A stretch of DNA of 37,572 bases from a virus, in the IMG/VR virus record IMGVR_UViG_3300027985_000763, positions 1-37,572 of that record. One strand, given 5' to 3'. Positions 7,801 through 15,764 of this stretch are shown one piece after another; positions within the stretch are counted from its first letter, which is position 1, and every line of letters begins with the position of its first letter. The position numbers were made by a program, and so were the translations under genes. The notes beneath the pieces are model-generated. The model saw nothing but the letters and a program-made list of their open reading frames with translations. It was not told where the DNA came from and did not search any database.

Positions 7801-9813
7801 ACCACAGTGGAGCTTAAAGGTAAGGCGTCCCCTGAGCGCGGCCTGACCGAAACAATGGGAAATGTGTCAAAGCTCATGACTGATTTCCAGCAGCTCGCTG
7901 CAAAGCCCATAACATCAACCGTTGAGGTCAAGGGGGACACCGGATCAGGACCGCAGGGGTATACGGCGGCAACGCAGGAAATCCTTTCCGAATATGCTGC
8001 GTTACAGGACAAGTTTGAAAGCCAAAAGCTGGCCGGATCAGTATCTTTCGAGGGGGAGTACGGCAATTTTCAGCAGACGGCAAGCATGGTTTCCAGCACT
8101 TTTAAAAGCCTGTACACCGATCTCCAGCGCGGGATATCTGACTACTCAGGCAAATTTTCCGAGGCCATGAAGGGCGTTACAGGCGCGGCAAACCAGACCG
8201 GATCAGAGTTCGGGGCGACAACCACAGGGATGTCAAGCGACATGGCAAATGTCGCTGGCAACGCGAAATTGTATGGCCAGCAGATGGTGGAGAGCCTGTC
8301 ATCAGGCAGTACTGATACTTTCGGCAAGATGACAGAGGGCTTGCAGGCATACGGCCAAGACTTTGCCGACACCATGCAGGCGCAGGTTGATGCAGCCCGG
8401 AATATGGCCGCTGACGTTATAAGCTCAGGGCAATCCATGATCCAGAGCCTGTCCAGCCAGATCAGCGGATTCGGGTCCCAGATCGCCAGCATCGAATCCG
8501 AATTATCCAGCGTCGCTGAATCCACAGCGGAGAAGATGCGGAAGCTCAATCAGGACGCATCCGGGATGGATGAGTACGAACGGCTGCTGGATGACAAGGC
8601 TCATGCAGATGAGTTGTATTACCGGGCACAGGAAGAGCTTGCCGCCGGTAATTTTGAGAAATCAAAATCCCTGATGCTGGAAGCGCAGTCCCTTGCGGAA
8701 AGTCTTGCCGGAAGCATAGAAGACAAAAATAGTGATATTTTTGCGTCTATGATGCAACTCGTTGCCGACACCGGCGCAGGCGCTGAAGAGGCTTTGCAGG
8801 GGCAAAAACAAAGCCTCGAAGCGCAACAGGAAGTCGCAAGGCAACAGCTAGAAGCAACACAGGCTGTCGTTGAGAATCTGAAAAATATGACGGCCACGAT
8901 GGGCGACTCCATGCAGTCCATGTTGGACGGGCTTTCCGAAAAACTCTCAGAAACCATAGCGGCCTTGGGAGATGAGATAAAAACCTCTCTCGTTGAAGCA
9001 GTGACCGAAGCCAAGGCAGCAGTTGAAGAGCCGTTTGTGCCGTCGGTAGATACATCAGGAGCCAAGGTCAAAATAGAACAGCTTGCAAGTTTGTATGAGT
9101 CCCAAATACAAACATTTTCAAAGCAGATTGAACTTTATAAAAATGACACAGACGCTCACTCTGGTGAGATAGTCGCGCAGCTTAAAAGCAAGTTAGCCGA
9201 TGCGATGAAGGAATATTCGGCAGCCAAAAAAAGACTCGAAAGAATGGAATACGAGGCGAATGTCAAATTTACCGGAACCGCATCACCCAAAAAACCACTG
9301 ACCGAAACGATTACGAATGTCCTTGACAAGATGCACGGATTACAGGATGATACTAACAAGGGCGCTGAATTCACCGCTTCGTTCGGCGATATGTCGGGCC
9401 AGATCAGCAAGGCCGAAGCTGCTATTTCGGACCTGAAGAAAAAAATTGAAGAGGGCGCGGAATTCAATGTCAACATGACCGGAACGGGCAGCCCGACCAA
9501 GCCACTGTCCGAGAAGCTGAAAGATATGACAGCAAGTGTTGCCGGTTTTGCCAGCGCGATTCCGCAGGCCGTCATGGATGTTGACTTTTCAGCGTTTAGA
9601 AACATCCCGGATAATATTGCAGCGTCCTTAGATACGATAACGCCAAAAGTCGCAGTAAATGCTTCTGGCCTCGATTTTGCTTCTAAGGTTAAAAATCTTG
9701 GGTCAGTTGATCTTAACAAAGATGGTAGTGGATACCCGGTTTACGGGGATGTAGACGTTTTGGGAACTCTAAAAAAGGCAATGCAGAGAGATCGAAGGGT
9801 CATGCCACGATAA
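4867..9813 (+). CDS. Tail tape measure protein
   Basis: 1648 aa, the longest gene, directly after the tail chaperones. Residues ~60-300 show the TP901/PhageMin_Tail-type core (the AETRYSASEAAEALKFLAMAG motif and the following Ala-rich helices). Two hydrophobic stretches (about residues 425-460 and 488-512) could cross the host membrane during DNA entry. The rest is Ala/Glu/Lys-rich coiled coil. A short motif of the form GxASPxxxLTE occurs at about residues 985, 1468 and 1538. At roughly 1.5 angstroms per residue the length predicts a tail of about 250 nm. The ribosome site is weak, consistent with translation coupled to the chaperone extension that overlaps its start. Confidence 0.92.
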   Translation: MANDNKLEILVTLKDNAKAGLAAIVGNLDKIKGAADGAASVVLNLKNVLGGLGAGLALKDVVSTFANFDDVMRTVGAITYDAGMSVEQTAKQIADMTALAQKMGAETRYSASEAAEALKFLAMAGFSADKAMAALPGVLNLAAAAGMDLGAAADIATNVLSGLQLPISDLARVNDVLAKAATSANTNVMELGEAFKIAGPAAKGSNQSLEETAVVLGALANNGIKGAEGGHAVKRMLLALQAPTAEAKKTLDDLGITLRDSEGKFRGLIPVIKDLGAAGLDLTTADAIFGKFTATAAVAAAGAVTDIDRLTVAIDNAGGTTDRIAGQMEAGLGGAIRALLSAVEGFKIAFGKGLEGDATEAVVFLTGKVREAIEVVKGLSDSGEIKKWSGAFVAAFKDAVEYIEAFLSKAGAVATSMAPVIDTFIRWSPEIVGVAVGLKTLSVALGIVQGAMALTNAAMGLGSWVTYLKHVQTASTDTNILSVSTASLGNALTVAGAAVGAFFAGWQVGKLISASDAFGLFPITVGESVQIAFGMIDGQISLIKTGFLEVRKAWNEATGDMEEVAAIQASIDAETAYRAEVEATILSIKNKGASEAEATAASVAAASGRSALIAEGLAADAAANATRVADAEAAADKVSAAEKAAARAATAAARESVAEYLAVQKEKSEQAKAVMEQHIADIEMLEGKGVLTANEALTEKLQAEIKYSTDALRIATESNAAVKKVYGEDSKEFKAAQKNKEAALKDVAAASKKISDEMLKMDKAAANSRLSAQSKIADLRRAEMSDYDAYKDKIAEVQRLITAAGAMGVENSEQAIEMYNEAMDKASGLGNAITENGTEMISQSAATTKAIDLIKAAQIGIEGAAIRQKDSLKAVAGELDSQNKAAAESVGDATSKIDGMAKGINDLNQTLSKLAIPELKIDSNEKEVLAGIDHIEDRMANIKHGMVELDLDTSGFDAAINEVKSKIDALRKQVSDVKTTVELKGKASPERGLTETMGNVSKLMTDFQQLAAKPITSTVEVKGDTGSGPQGYTAATQEILSEYAALQDKFESQKLAGSVSFEGEYGNFQQTASMVSSTFKSLYTDLQRGISDYSGKFSEAMKGVTGAANQTGSEFGATTTGMSSDMANVAGNAKLYGQQMVESLSSGSTDTFGKMTEGLQAYGQDFADTMQAQVDAARNMAADVISSGQSMIQSLSSQISGFGSQIASIESELSSVAESTAEKMRKLNQDASGMDEYERLLDDKAHADELYYRAQEELAAGNFEKSKSLMLEAQSLAESLAGSIEDKNSDIFASMMQLVADTGAGAEEALQGQKQSLEAQQEVARQQLEATQAVVENLKNMTATMGDSMQSMLDGLSEKLSETIAALGDEIKTSLVEAVTEAKAAVEEPFVPSVDTSGAKVKIEQLASLYESQIQTFSKQIELYKNDTDAHSGEIVAQLKSKLADAMKEYSAAKKRLERMEYEANVKFTGTASPKKPLTETITNVLDKMHGLQDDTNKGAEFTASFGDMSGQISKAEAAISDLKKKIEEGAEFNVNMTGTGSPTKPLSEKLKDMTASVAGFASAIPQAVMDVDFSAFRNIPDNIAASLDTITPKVAVNASGLDFASKVKNLGSVDLNKDGSGYPVYGDVDVLGTLKKAMQRDRRVMPR

Positions 9814-9841
9814 AAAAGGATAAGTTATAGTGGGAAACTAC

Positions 9842-10273
9842 ATGAAGGCAAGCGAAAAGTGCATGGCAATTATCCGTGAATTTGAGGGATGCCGCTTGAA
9901 AGCATACAAATGCCCGGCTGGAATATGGACAATAGGATATGGCCATACCCGGAAAGTTTTGCCGGGCCAGACAATTACAAATGAAGAGGCCGAAAACCTT
10001 CTGGATCAGGATTTGTGGCCGGTTGAGGAAAATCTTAACCGACTTGGTTTTGATCTGAACCAGAACCAGTATGATGCGCTGATATCCTTTATTTTTAATG
10101 TCGGATGGGGGCATTTTTCCGAATCCACCTTGCTGAAAAAAATTCGCATATCGCCGGATCACAGAGACATCCCTGCTGAATTCAAAAAATGGGTCAAGGC
10201 TGGCGGCAAAAAATTGCCAGGCCTTGTCCGCCGTCGTAAGGCCGAGGCTGATCTTTACACGGCGGCGGAATAG
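9842..10273 (+). CDS. Endolysin, GH24 (T4/P22-type) lysozyme
   Basis: 143 aa from ATG 9842 (GTG 9830 is an alternative with an AAGGA site 9 bases upstream). It hydrolyses the MurNAc-GlcNAc bond of peptidoglycan. The catalytic pattern E-8aa-(D/C)-5aa-T of phage GH24 enzymes is visible as E15, C24 and T30, within FEGCRLKAY and TIGYGHT. Downstream LISFIFNVG and LVRRRKAEADLY are family landmarks. There is no N-terminal hydrophobic segment, so it is neither a SAR endolysin nor secreted and would need a holin. It is embedded in the tail operon, so a virion-associated lysin is an alternative. Confidence 0.9.
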   Translation: MKASEKCMAIIREFEGCRLKAYKCPAGIWTIGYGHTRKVLPGQTITNEEAENLLDQDLWPVEENLNRLGFDLNQNQYDALISFIFNVGWGHFSESTLLKKIRISPDHRDIPAEFKKWVKAGGKKLPGLVRRRKAEADLYTAAE

Positions 10274-10275
10274 TC

Positions 10276-12240
10276 ATGACTGACACCCATACATGCAAAA
10301 TTGAAATCCGTGACGTGGCCGGGATATGGGTAGATATAACGGAGGCTGCGGACGGGTGGGGGATAGACATGAAGGAATCCGGCGCGTTTTGTTGGGACTT
10401 CAGTCTATCCATCACCGGCCTCGATTTTTTTTCAATTTGTGACCCCGATATTGACCCCGGCGTCGGGCGGTGCAAGATCACTCTTGACGGCACGGCGTAC
10501 CTGTTCCTGATTGAGGAACGCGGCGAAACCGTTACGGCACGGGCGTTTACATTCAATATTTCTGGCCGGTCTTTGCAGGCGCTGTGGGGAGAGGGATTCT
10601 CCGGGACAATATCCGATACGGACAATACGGCCCCGACGTGTGCAAATTATCATTACGATAAATGCTATGCGCAGGCTGATTGTGAGGCATCTGGAGGCGT
10701 CTGGGATGCAGCCACCGGGACATGCAGTCAAGACCCGGAAAACCCTATAGCCCCAATCGCGCCGCATCCTTGGCAGTCGTCAGGCGTGTGTACCGTACAG
10801 GATATTATTGATTATCTACAGGCGTCCGATCATCTGCCGGCAGGCGCTCCGGCGGTAACGTGGACGGCCCTGAATTATGATATTTTGCCGGGAGACTTGG
10901 CAGTTGATAACATGACGCCAATCGCCATAATAGCGCTTCTCGCTGAAGAAATCGGCGCAGAATTATATCCGCAACCAGACGGATCACTATTGGTCGCGGC
11001 CTTTTCCGTGGATACGGAAGCTCCGGGCGCGGTGGCAGTCTATACCGATGATGACGATATTATTCAGTTCAATTCTGCAACAGTTGCCGGCGGGGCCTAT
11101 AATGCAATAACGGTCATTGGTGGCGTTGACATAGACGATGAAAACACGAAGGCGTCACCGTATCTCTCCGCAGAAAGACATGACGGCAGCGCGGCCATAA
11201 CGCCTGACGTGCCTCATACCGTCAGAGTCTATTATTATTCGGCGGATAATGCCGGGATAGATATCTATAAAGACACTGATGTATTGACGGAGATTGCGGC
11301 AGGGTCGGGGACCAAAACTATAGATGAAACTGTCAACCTGCAATACGGCAGGGGTAACACGTCGAAGCCAAATTTGTCAGGGTTTACCGAGATTGATGTC
11401 CCGGCAGATGCTGAAAAACCATTTTCGGACAAGGCCGTATCGTATCAGTGTAGATACAAGGACTATGAGATAACGGCGACCGAAATTGGTGAATATCAGG
11501 TAGCTTTTCTTTTTGATGATGACACGGCGATGGCCACATATTCTTTTTCTGTGGTTGCAGTCACACCACCGGCGTCATACATTAGTGCAAAAATAATTTC
11601 CGAAACTCCTGTCAATATCAATACAGGGTGCATAGTCAGGGTATATGAGTATCATACTGACCAGCCCCCGGATATCCGGTGGGCGTGGGATGTAACTGAT
11701 ACCGGGCTATCAGCAAGCGCCGGGGCTGGCGGATGGGAAAATAAAACCGAATCAATCCAGCTTAAATGGGGCGCAGGGCAGTACTCAATGACCGACCAGA
11801 ACGGCGTCAAGGATTACTACAACGCCCTGTACGCAGATGACAGGCTACGGACGGTTGAAGTAACCTATGTTGTGCTGTATTATGATTTTATTGTAACGCC
11901 GTCGGCATTGGGGGCACATTCGGTCACCTTTTATTTTTTTGACGAATCCGGGGAGGCGTCAGTATCTTTCGAGGCCGTTGACCCATCGCCAGCGCCCGTT
12001 CTCAGGGATTATCCGATACGGTTCCGCGAACGTGGGACAACAGAGGTCTGGCTTCCCGGGGTCACAGTCTACCTTGACGGGGCATCAGTAGGGACAACCG
12101 ACGCAAACGGTTGGATCACGCTGGTGGACGTAGAGGTGGGCCGGGAATATGCAATCAGGGCAACAAAAACAGATTATCAGGATACAGATACAGATGATCT
12201 TATCAACGATAATATCACAATCCCTGCGGAGACGCCATGA
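10276..12240 (+). CDS. Distal tail / tail-hub-associated protein
   Basis: 654 aa, unrecognised at family level. Residues 1-130 look like a compact beta domain, residues ~120-150 carry a Cys-rich insert (about four Cys near CANYHYDKCYAQADC), residues ~180-260 resemble a tail hub segment, and the middle is made of two homologous-looking beta units (each containing a RVYYY or RVYEY strand and a NLQYGRG / QLKWGAG strand). The last ~80 residues form a carboxypeptidase-regulatory-like domain similar to one in the protein at 304-2304. Location after the tape measure and lysin fits a distal tail or baseplate component. Confidence 0.6.
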   Translation: MTDTHTCKIEIRDVAGIWVDITEAADGWGIDMKESGAFCWDFSLSITGLDFFSICDPDIDPGVGRCKITLDGTAYLFLIEERGETVTARAFTFNISGRSLQALWGEGFSGTISDTDNTAPTCANYHYDKCYAQADCEASGGVWDAATGTCSQDPENPIAPIAPHPWQSSGVCTVQDIIDYLQASDHLPAGAPAVTWTALNYDILPGDLAVDNMTPIAIIALLAEEIGAELYPQPDGSLLVAAFSVDTEAPGAVAVYTDDDDIIQFNSATVAGGAYNAITVIGGVDIDDENTKASPYLSAERHDGSAAITPDVPHTVRVYYYSADNAGIDIYKDTDVLTEIAAGSGTKTIDETVNLQYGRGNTSKPNLSGFTEIDVPADAEKPFSDKAVSYQCRYKDYEITATEIGEYQVAFLFDDDTAMATYSFSVVAVTPPASYISAKIISETPVNINTGCIVRVYEYHTDQPPDIRWAWDVTDTGLSASAGAGGWENKTESIQLKWGAGQYSMTDQNGVKDYYNALYADDRLRTVEVTYVVLYYDFIVTPSALGAHSVTFYFFDESGEASVSFEAVDPSPAPVLRDYPIRFRERGTTEVWLPGVTVYLDGASVGTTDANGWITLVDVEVGREYAIRATKTDYQDTDTDDLINDNITIPAETP

Positions 12241-12902
12241 CGGACTACATTATTGATATGACCCCGCTTAATTCTTCCGGCGAGCCGATTACGTCTATCG
12301 GGATCACATATGTCAACGACAATCAGGGGATTTCCGGGGACGTTATTGATATGCAGCCTTACGGTCTGATAGTTGACTATGCTATCATAGACATGATTAT
12401 GCCCGCCGTTCCGGAGTGGCACAAAGCTATAGGGATGGTAGGCCAAGTCTTTTATAGGGCCGTTTCTGACCCGATGATACCGTATCCGCCGGGAATAATG
12501 TCGTCTGAAGACGAGTACGAAGCGGGATATACTATAACCTTCGATGAGTCATGGGATGAACAGTGGAATGATTATTCCGATAGCGACGTCATTTATGTCA
12601 GCGCAGATGGAGACTGGTGGGCCGGGTTCAGGCCCTCGAAATGCAGGGTATATATATCCTTTCAGGAGCCGGGATATATTATTGTAAGGGACAAGGACGG
12701 CAACCAGATAGGCCTCAATGATTATAGTACATCTCCACCAGAAGTTTTCCGCAACGGTGAATGGGTCTATCAATTCGAGATACAACTGTCCGGGCAAACT
12801 GCCGATATAGACAGAATCGAGTTTAGATATATCCTTGATGGACACGAGATGGGCATATATTTCTTTTTTCGCGGTGTAGAATTTTTTGGGGTACGTTCAT
12901 GA
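12237..12902 (+). CDS. Tail protein of unknown function
   Basis: 221 aa, starting in an ATGA overlap with the previous stop. No family recognised. It is acidic and rich in Tyr, Ile and Asp, with many predicted short strands (for example around RVYISFQEPGYIIVRDKDG), suiting a virion beta-structured protein. Its tight coupling to neighbours on both sides (4-base overlaps) indicates that it is part of the distal tail set. Confidence 0.55.
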   Translation: MTDYIIDMTPLNSSGEPITSIGITYVNDNQGISGDVIDMQPYGLIVDYAIIDMIMPAVPEWHKAIGMVGQVFYRAVSDPMIPYPPGIMSSEDEYEAGYTITFDESWDEQWNDYSDSDVIYVSADGDWWAGFRPSKCRVYISFQEPGYIIVRDKDGNQIGLNDYSTSPPEVFRNGEWVYQFEIQLSGQTADIDRIEFRYILDGHEMGIYFFFRGVEFFGVRS

Positions 12903-13222
12903 TAGTTAGGATCAAGAGGGGTGCCGGGGACCGTTCGGCTGAAACCATCACGGCGTCGCTGTGCCGGACGCAAGAAATGTGTGTATCAAGAGGACAGCGA
13001 GAACTTGACGACCCGGAGAAAGCGGGGTATTGGCGGGTCAAGGCTTATACGTTGCGGGTTCCGCATCGTGGGGCGATGGTCCTTCCGGGCGCTATCATCA
13101 GCGTCACATGCACGCGCCTAGGCTTATCGGCAAAAAAAATGAGGGTCAAATCATACAGTATATCAGGGGCGCCCGGAGAAATCTGGGGAGATATGATAGC
13201 GGAGGTATATACAGCGCCATGA
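12899..13222 (+). CDS. Small tail/baseplate protein
   Basis: 107 aa, ATGA overlap with the upstream gene and with the downstream gene. Basic, with a central RVKAYTLRVPHRGAMVLPGAIISVTC segment (residue groups seen separately in the frame) that suggests an OB-like beta barrel. In transposable siphophages several small proteins of this kind follow the tape measure and hub. No specific function assignable. Confidence 0.55.
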   Translation: MIVRIKRGAGDRSAETITASLCRTQEMCVSRGQRELDDPEKAGYWRVKAYTLRVPHRGAMVLPGAIISVTCTRLGLSAKKMRVKSYSISGAPGEIWGDMIAEVYTAP

Positions 13223-13482
13223 TAACAAAACAAATCAAGGATTTGGCAGATAGCAGCGTCACTAAGAAAGCCCCGGCGATGATACAGGGGGCGGTCCTGA
13301 GGGCGGGCGCTGCGGCTGGAACTTATGATATCAAGCTCAAATCCGGGACGCTGCTCTATGCCGTAGCAGGTATCGCAGGATACCGCCGGAACGATAGCGT
13401 TCTGTTGTCAAGGCAGGGCGGACAATATACGGTAATCGCCCCCGCAACAGGTAAGGGCGAAATTGTGGAGGTGACGGCATGA
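13219..13482 (+). CDS. Small tail protein with OB-like fold
   Basis: 87 aa from ATG 13219, which overlaps the previous stop as ATGA; the much longer upstream frame is a shadow of the preceding gene. The C-terminal half alternates hydrophobic strands with a YRRNDSVLLSRQ turn reminiscent of the OB-fold used in gp5/gpV-type spike and baseplate assemblies. No spike repeat is present. Function inferred from neighbourhood only. Confidence 0.55.
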   Translation: MITKQIKDLADSSVTKKAPAMIQGAVLRAGAAAGTYDIKLKSGTLLYAVAGIAGYRRNDSVLLSRQGGQYTVIAPATGKGEIVEVTA

Positions 13483-13943
13483 CGACAACCATAACGCGTA
13501 TAGACACCGGCAATACTGCCGGGATATCCCTGTTGACAGATACGGCGGTCGTACTGGATGAGGATATGACATGGACCGACGAATACGGCTGGTCAATGAT
13601 TATCGGGAGCGCTACCGAGACAATTTCCGGCGGAACGCATCGGCAGAGTTACACGCGCCCATCCCAAAAAGGCCGCCCGATCACGCTCGAAAGCGTGGAT
13701 GACATGGGGAGCCAGAAAAAATCTACAGTGAATAAACTGGTGGCGCAGTCTGAAATTGCCGGGGCGTTGTATAAGCTGGACATTGCCAGTCCCGGCGAAA
13801 CACTTGGGGCTGTTGTCGTGTACCGGGCAGAGGATAACCCGGTACAGTTTAAACTTAAATATAATATCAATGAGTTGCCTGATAATGATTTTTATTATTC
13901 CGGGGCGATAATGCTGTCAATGGACATCTGGCCGCCGGTATAA
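13479..13943 (+). CDS. Distal tail protein, last gene of the late operon
   Basis: 154 aa, ATGA overlap with the upstream gene. N-terminal half contains DEDMTWTDEYGWSMI and a GGTHRQSYTRPSQKGRPITLES strand-turn stretch (given as two separate pieces), typical of phage virion beta proteins. It is the last plus-strand gene before the convergent early operon; its stop lies 17 bases before the convergent terminator hairpin. No family recognised. Confidence 0.55.
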   Translation: MTTTITRIDTGNTAGISLLTDTAVVLDEDMTWTDEYGWSMIIGSATETISGGTHRQSYTRPSQKGRPITLESVDDMGSQKKSTVNKLVAQSEIAGALYKLDIASPGETLGAVVVYRAEDNPVQFKLKYNINELPDNDFYYSGAIMLSMDIWPPV

Positions 13944-13959
13944 CCCCACCAAAAAGGAA

Positions 13960-13991
13960 AAGCGCGAACCGGGTGGAGCCGGAACGCGCTT
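13960..13991 (-). terminator. Rho-independent terminator of the minus-strand early operon
   Basis: Read on the minus strand: a 7-bp stem AAGCGCG / CGCGCTT, a 2x2 internal loop, a CCGG/CCGG inner stem and a 6-nt loop, followed by TTCCTTTTTGG. On the plus strand the hairpin is not followed by a U-tract, so it acts mainly on minus-strand transcripts. The 145 bases between it and the stop at 14137 hold no other clear feature. Confidence 0.75.
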
Positions 13992-14136
13992 GAATTGGGT
14001 GCATAAACACTATCAACCATGCAGGGGAATCGGAACCTCTAAGACGGGACAGGCTTATGCGATGAACAAGGCTGAAGCTACAATAGCATATCGCCGGAAA
14101 AAGTCAACATGTTTCTGTTATGCGCACCCGAAATCC

Positions 14137-14409
14137 TCACCACTTACGCCCCTTGACAAAACCGTCTATACACTCATTTTTGAGTATCCCTACCTCGGTA
14201 GCGGCCCGTATGCGGATGTCAGGTTTAGGCCTGCTTGAGCCGTACCGGACTGTTGCGGCCTGCTTGCGAACCCTCATCATCGCCTTGATAGCATCCCTGA
14301 CAAATTTGCGCGGCGTCTCCCCTATCCTGCATACTGACCGGATGCCAGCCAGATCATGATTAGAGAGTGAGATTGTCAAGCCGCCATTGCCGTCCTGTCT
14401 TATTTCCAT
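14137..14409 (-). CDS. Hypothetical protein (promoter-distal early gene)
   Basis: 90 aa from ATG 14409, one base after the upstream stop, with GGGGAG as ribosome site; a longer in-frame start (14541) would overlap the upstream gene and is rejected. Basic protein with a MRVRKQAATVRYGSSRPKP patch (19 residues) that could bind nucleic acid. No family recognised. Last gene of the minus-strand unit. Confidence 0.6.
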   Translation of the reverse strand: MEIRQDGNGGLTISLSNHDLAGIRSVCRIGETPRKFVRDAIKAMMRVRKQAATVRYGSSRPKPDIRIRAATEVGILKNECIDGFVKGRKW

Positions 14410-14410
14410 G

Positions 14411-14950
14411 CTATATATTTCTCCCCGCCACGATATCTCCGTGGAGGCTCCTGTGAATATACGTTTCGTCAGATGCTTGTTCGCAATATCCATCAAAAAC
14501 AAGCATATCGTTCTTGTCATAATCGTTGAGATATATATCAAGTTTTATCCGCTCCGGGCGGTAATCCGGCAGGATGGCCTTGATTTTGGCAACCGCGTCC
14601 CTGTAAATACTCCGCAATTCAGGGGCGAATGAAGTTGTATTTGTGGTTGCGTTTTCAGGCGTTGCTACATCCTGCATGTTATCTGCGAGCAAATCAAAGA
14701 GGCCTGCTAAATAATGAGCCGTAAAATAATCCTGCATTGAGCCGACTACATCTGGGGTATAATCATCAGGGTCTTCTTCTTGTATCCATACCCTGTACAG
14801 CTCTATTTCGTCATCCGGATTTTCAAAGGTTTCTTCCGGATTGGAGTTGCAACCTCGATTTGAAAATATATCACCAGCCATCCTTAGCAATCTAGCCGCC
14901 AATCTGAAGACTTCTGGCGACGCTGTTTTCCATTTATCTGTGTTCACCAT
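14411..14950 (-). CDS. Hypothetical acidic protein
   Basis: 179 aa, excellent AAGGAGG site. Acidic and largely helical, with an opening that reads like an enumeration of developmental small proteins (KWKTASPEVFRLAARLLRMA) and a central stretch of Asp/Glu. Resembles generic phage early hypothetical proteins; no catalytic motif seen. Co-transcribed with the genes on either side (15-base gap upstream, 1-base gap downstream). Confidence 0.65.
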   Translation of the reverse strand: MVNTDKWKTASPEVFRLAARLLRMAGDIFSNRGCNSNPEETFENPDDEIELYRVWIQEEDPDDYTPDVVGSMQDYFTAHYLAGLFDLLADNMQDVATPENATTNTTSFAPELRSIYRDAVAKIKAILPDYRPERIKLDIYLNDYDKNDMLVFDGYCEQASDETYIHRSLHGDIVAGRNI

Positions 14951-14965
14951 TTGGCCTCCTTAAGA

Positions 14966-15289
14966 TTATCTATGCACCGATATTGTCGCGTCAGGGTTTT
15001 CGACGCAAGCGTTAAGCAACTCCTCTACCCACTTGACCAAACCGTCGTAATCTCCCCACCCGTTGTCAGGGTTCATGCCCTTGAAAAAATCGGGTTCATC
15101 ACGGAGCCTTTTGAGGCCTATTGCCAGCGGCGCGATAAGGTCATGAGCCTTTTTGACGCCTGCCTCTTCAGGTCGCCACAAACACTTGTATATTCCTGCT
15201 GCGCTGGCCATAGTATTGAGGTTATGAGTTATGTTGCCGCTAAAAACATTCGTTGGTCGGTTCGCTATCAAATAAAATGTCAAGCTCAT
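14966..15289 (-). CDS. Hypothetical protein
   Basis: 107 aa from ATG 15289 with GGAG upstream; the longer frame to 15382 lacks a ribosome site and is rejected. The sequence has a DNGWGDYDGLVKWVEELLNAC segment (21 residues shortened here to DNGWGDYDGLVKWVEEL) near the C-terminus that resembles phage proteins found next to small-molecule metabolism genes, but I cannot name a family. Part of the accessory end of the early operon. Confidence 0.55.
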   Translation of the reverse strand: MSLTFYLIANRPTNVFSGNITHNLNTMASAAGIYKCLWRPEEAGVKKAHDLIAPLAIGLKRLRDEPDFFKGMNPDNGWGDYDGLVKWVEELLNACVENPDATISVHR

Positions 15290-15348
15290 TTCCCGAACTC
15301 CATTCCCGGCGGCCCCGTGTGGAGCCGACCTTGAATCAGTGCATCCGG

Positions 15349-15468
15349 CTAAATTATCCCAAAATGAACCAGAGCCTTGCAAATGATATACACGACAACA
15401 GCAACGCCCGCCGATCTCAAAATCAGGTTGAAAACAGACCCGATCACAGCCCTTTCATAAACCTTCAT
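15349..15468 (-). CDS. Small single-pass membrane protein (39 aa)
   Basis: 39 aa. The ATG overlaps the stop of the upstream diphosphohydrolase-like gene as ATGA, so it should be translated by coupling. One strongly hydrophobic segment (about residues 10-38, with the VAVVVYII core) follows a basic N-terminus, giving an inside-N membrane orientation. Small phage membrane proteins of this size include holin-like, antiholin and superinfection-exclusion factors; there is no evidence to choose between these. Confidence 0.5.
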   Translation of the reverse strand: MKVYERAVIGSVFNLILRSAGVAVVVYIICKALVHFGII

Positions 15469-15764
15469 TTATCGCCCCTTTCAGATAGTGACAACGCCAG
15501 CAAGAACAAAGCGTTGCAAGCAAAGTGCGCCATGTGTGACAACCCTGAATCCGGGTCTATAAGATTGCCCTGCCTATACTCATCCCAGTGCCGCATCAAC
15601 GCGGAAAAATATCTGTCTCTCCACTCCGGGACATGCCTCCATGATTCGGCCCCATATCTCCCAGCGCCATATGCCATGACATCTGAAATCAACCCGATTG
15701 CCGTCCACGGGAGCAGATGCCAAGGGCGCTTTCCGGCATCATCCTTGCGGCCATCAACGCTCAT
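15465..15764 (-). CDS. dATP/dGTP diphosphohydrolase-like protein (DUF5664 type)
   Basis: 99 aa. The pattern RPWHLLPWTAIGLISDVMAYGAGRYG, then RYFSALMRHWDEYRQG, then IDPDSGLSHMAHFACNALFLLAL (each quoted in part from the frame) is characteristic of the phage dATP/dGTP diphosphohydrolase N-terminal family, an all-alpha NTP pyrophosphatase-like group. Likely role: hydrolysis of deoxypurine triphosphates, altering the host pool during infection. Catalytic assignment is by family resemblance. Start ATG overlaps the stop of the Cys-rich gene as ATGA. Confidence 0.78.
   Translation of the reverse strand: MSVDGRKDDAGKRPWHLLPWTAIGLISDVMAYGAGRYGAESWRHVPEWRDRYFSALMRHWDEYRQGNLIDPDSGLSHMAHFACNALFLLALSLSERGDK

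Noticed and set aside
15465-15764. Z-genome (2-aminoadenine) biosynthesis
   Set aside because: No PurZ or DatZ-like gene is present; one pyrophosphohydrolase-like gene is not enough.
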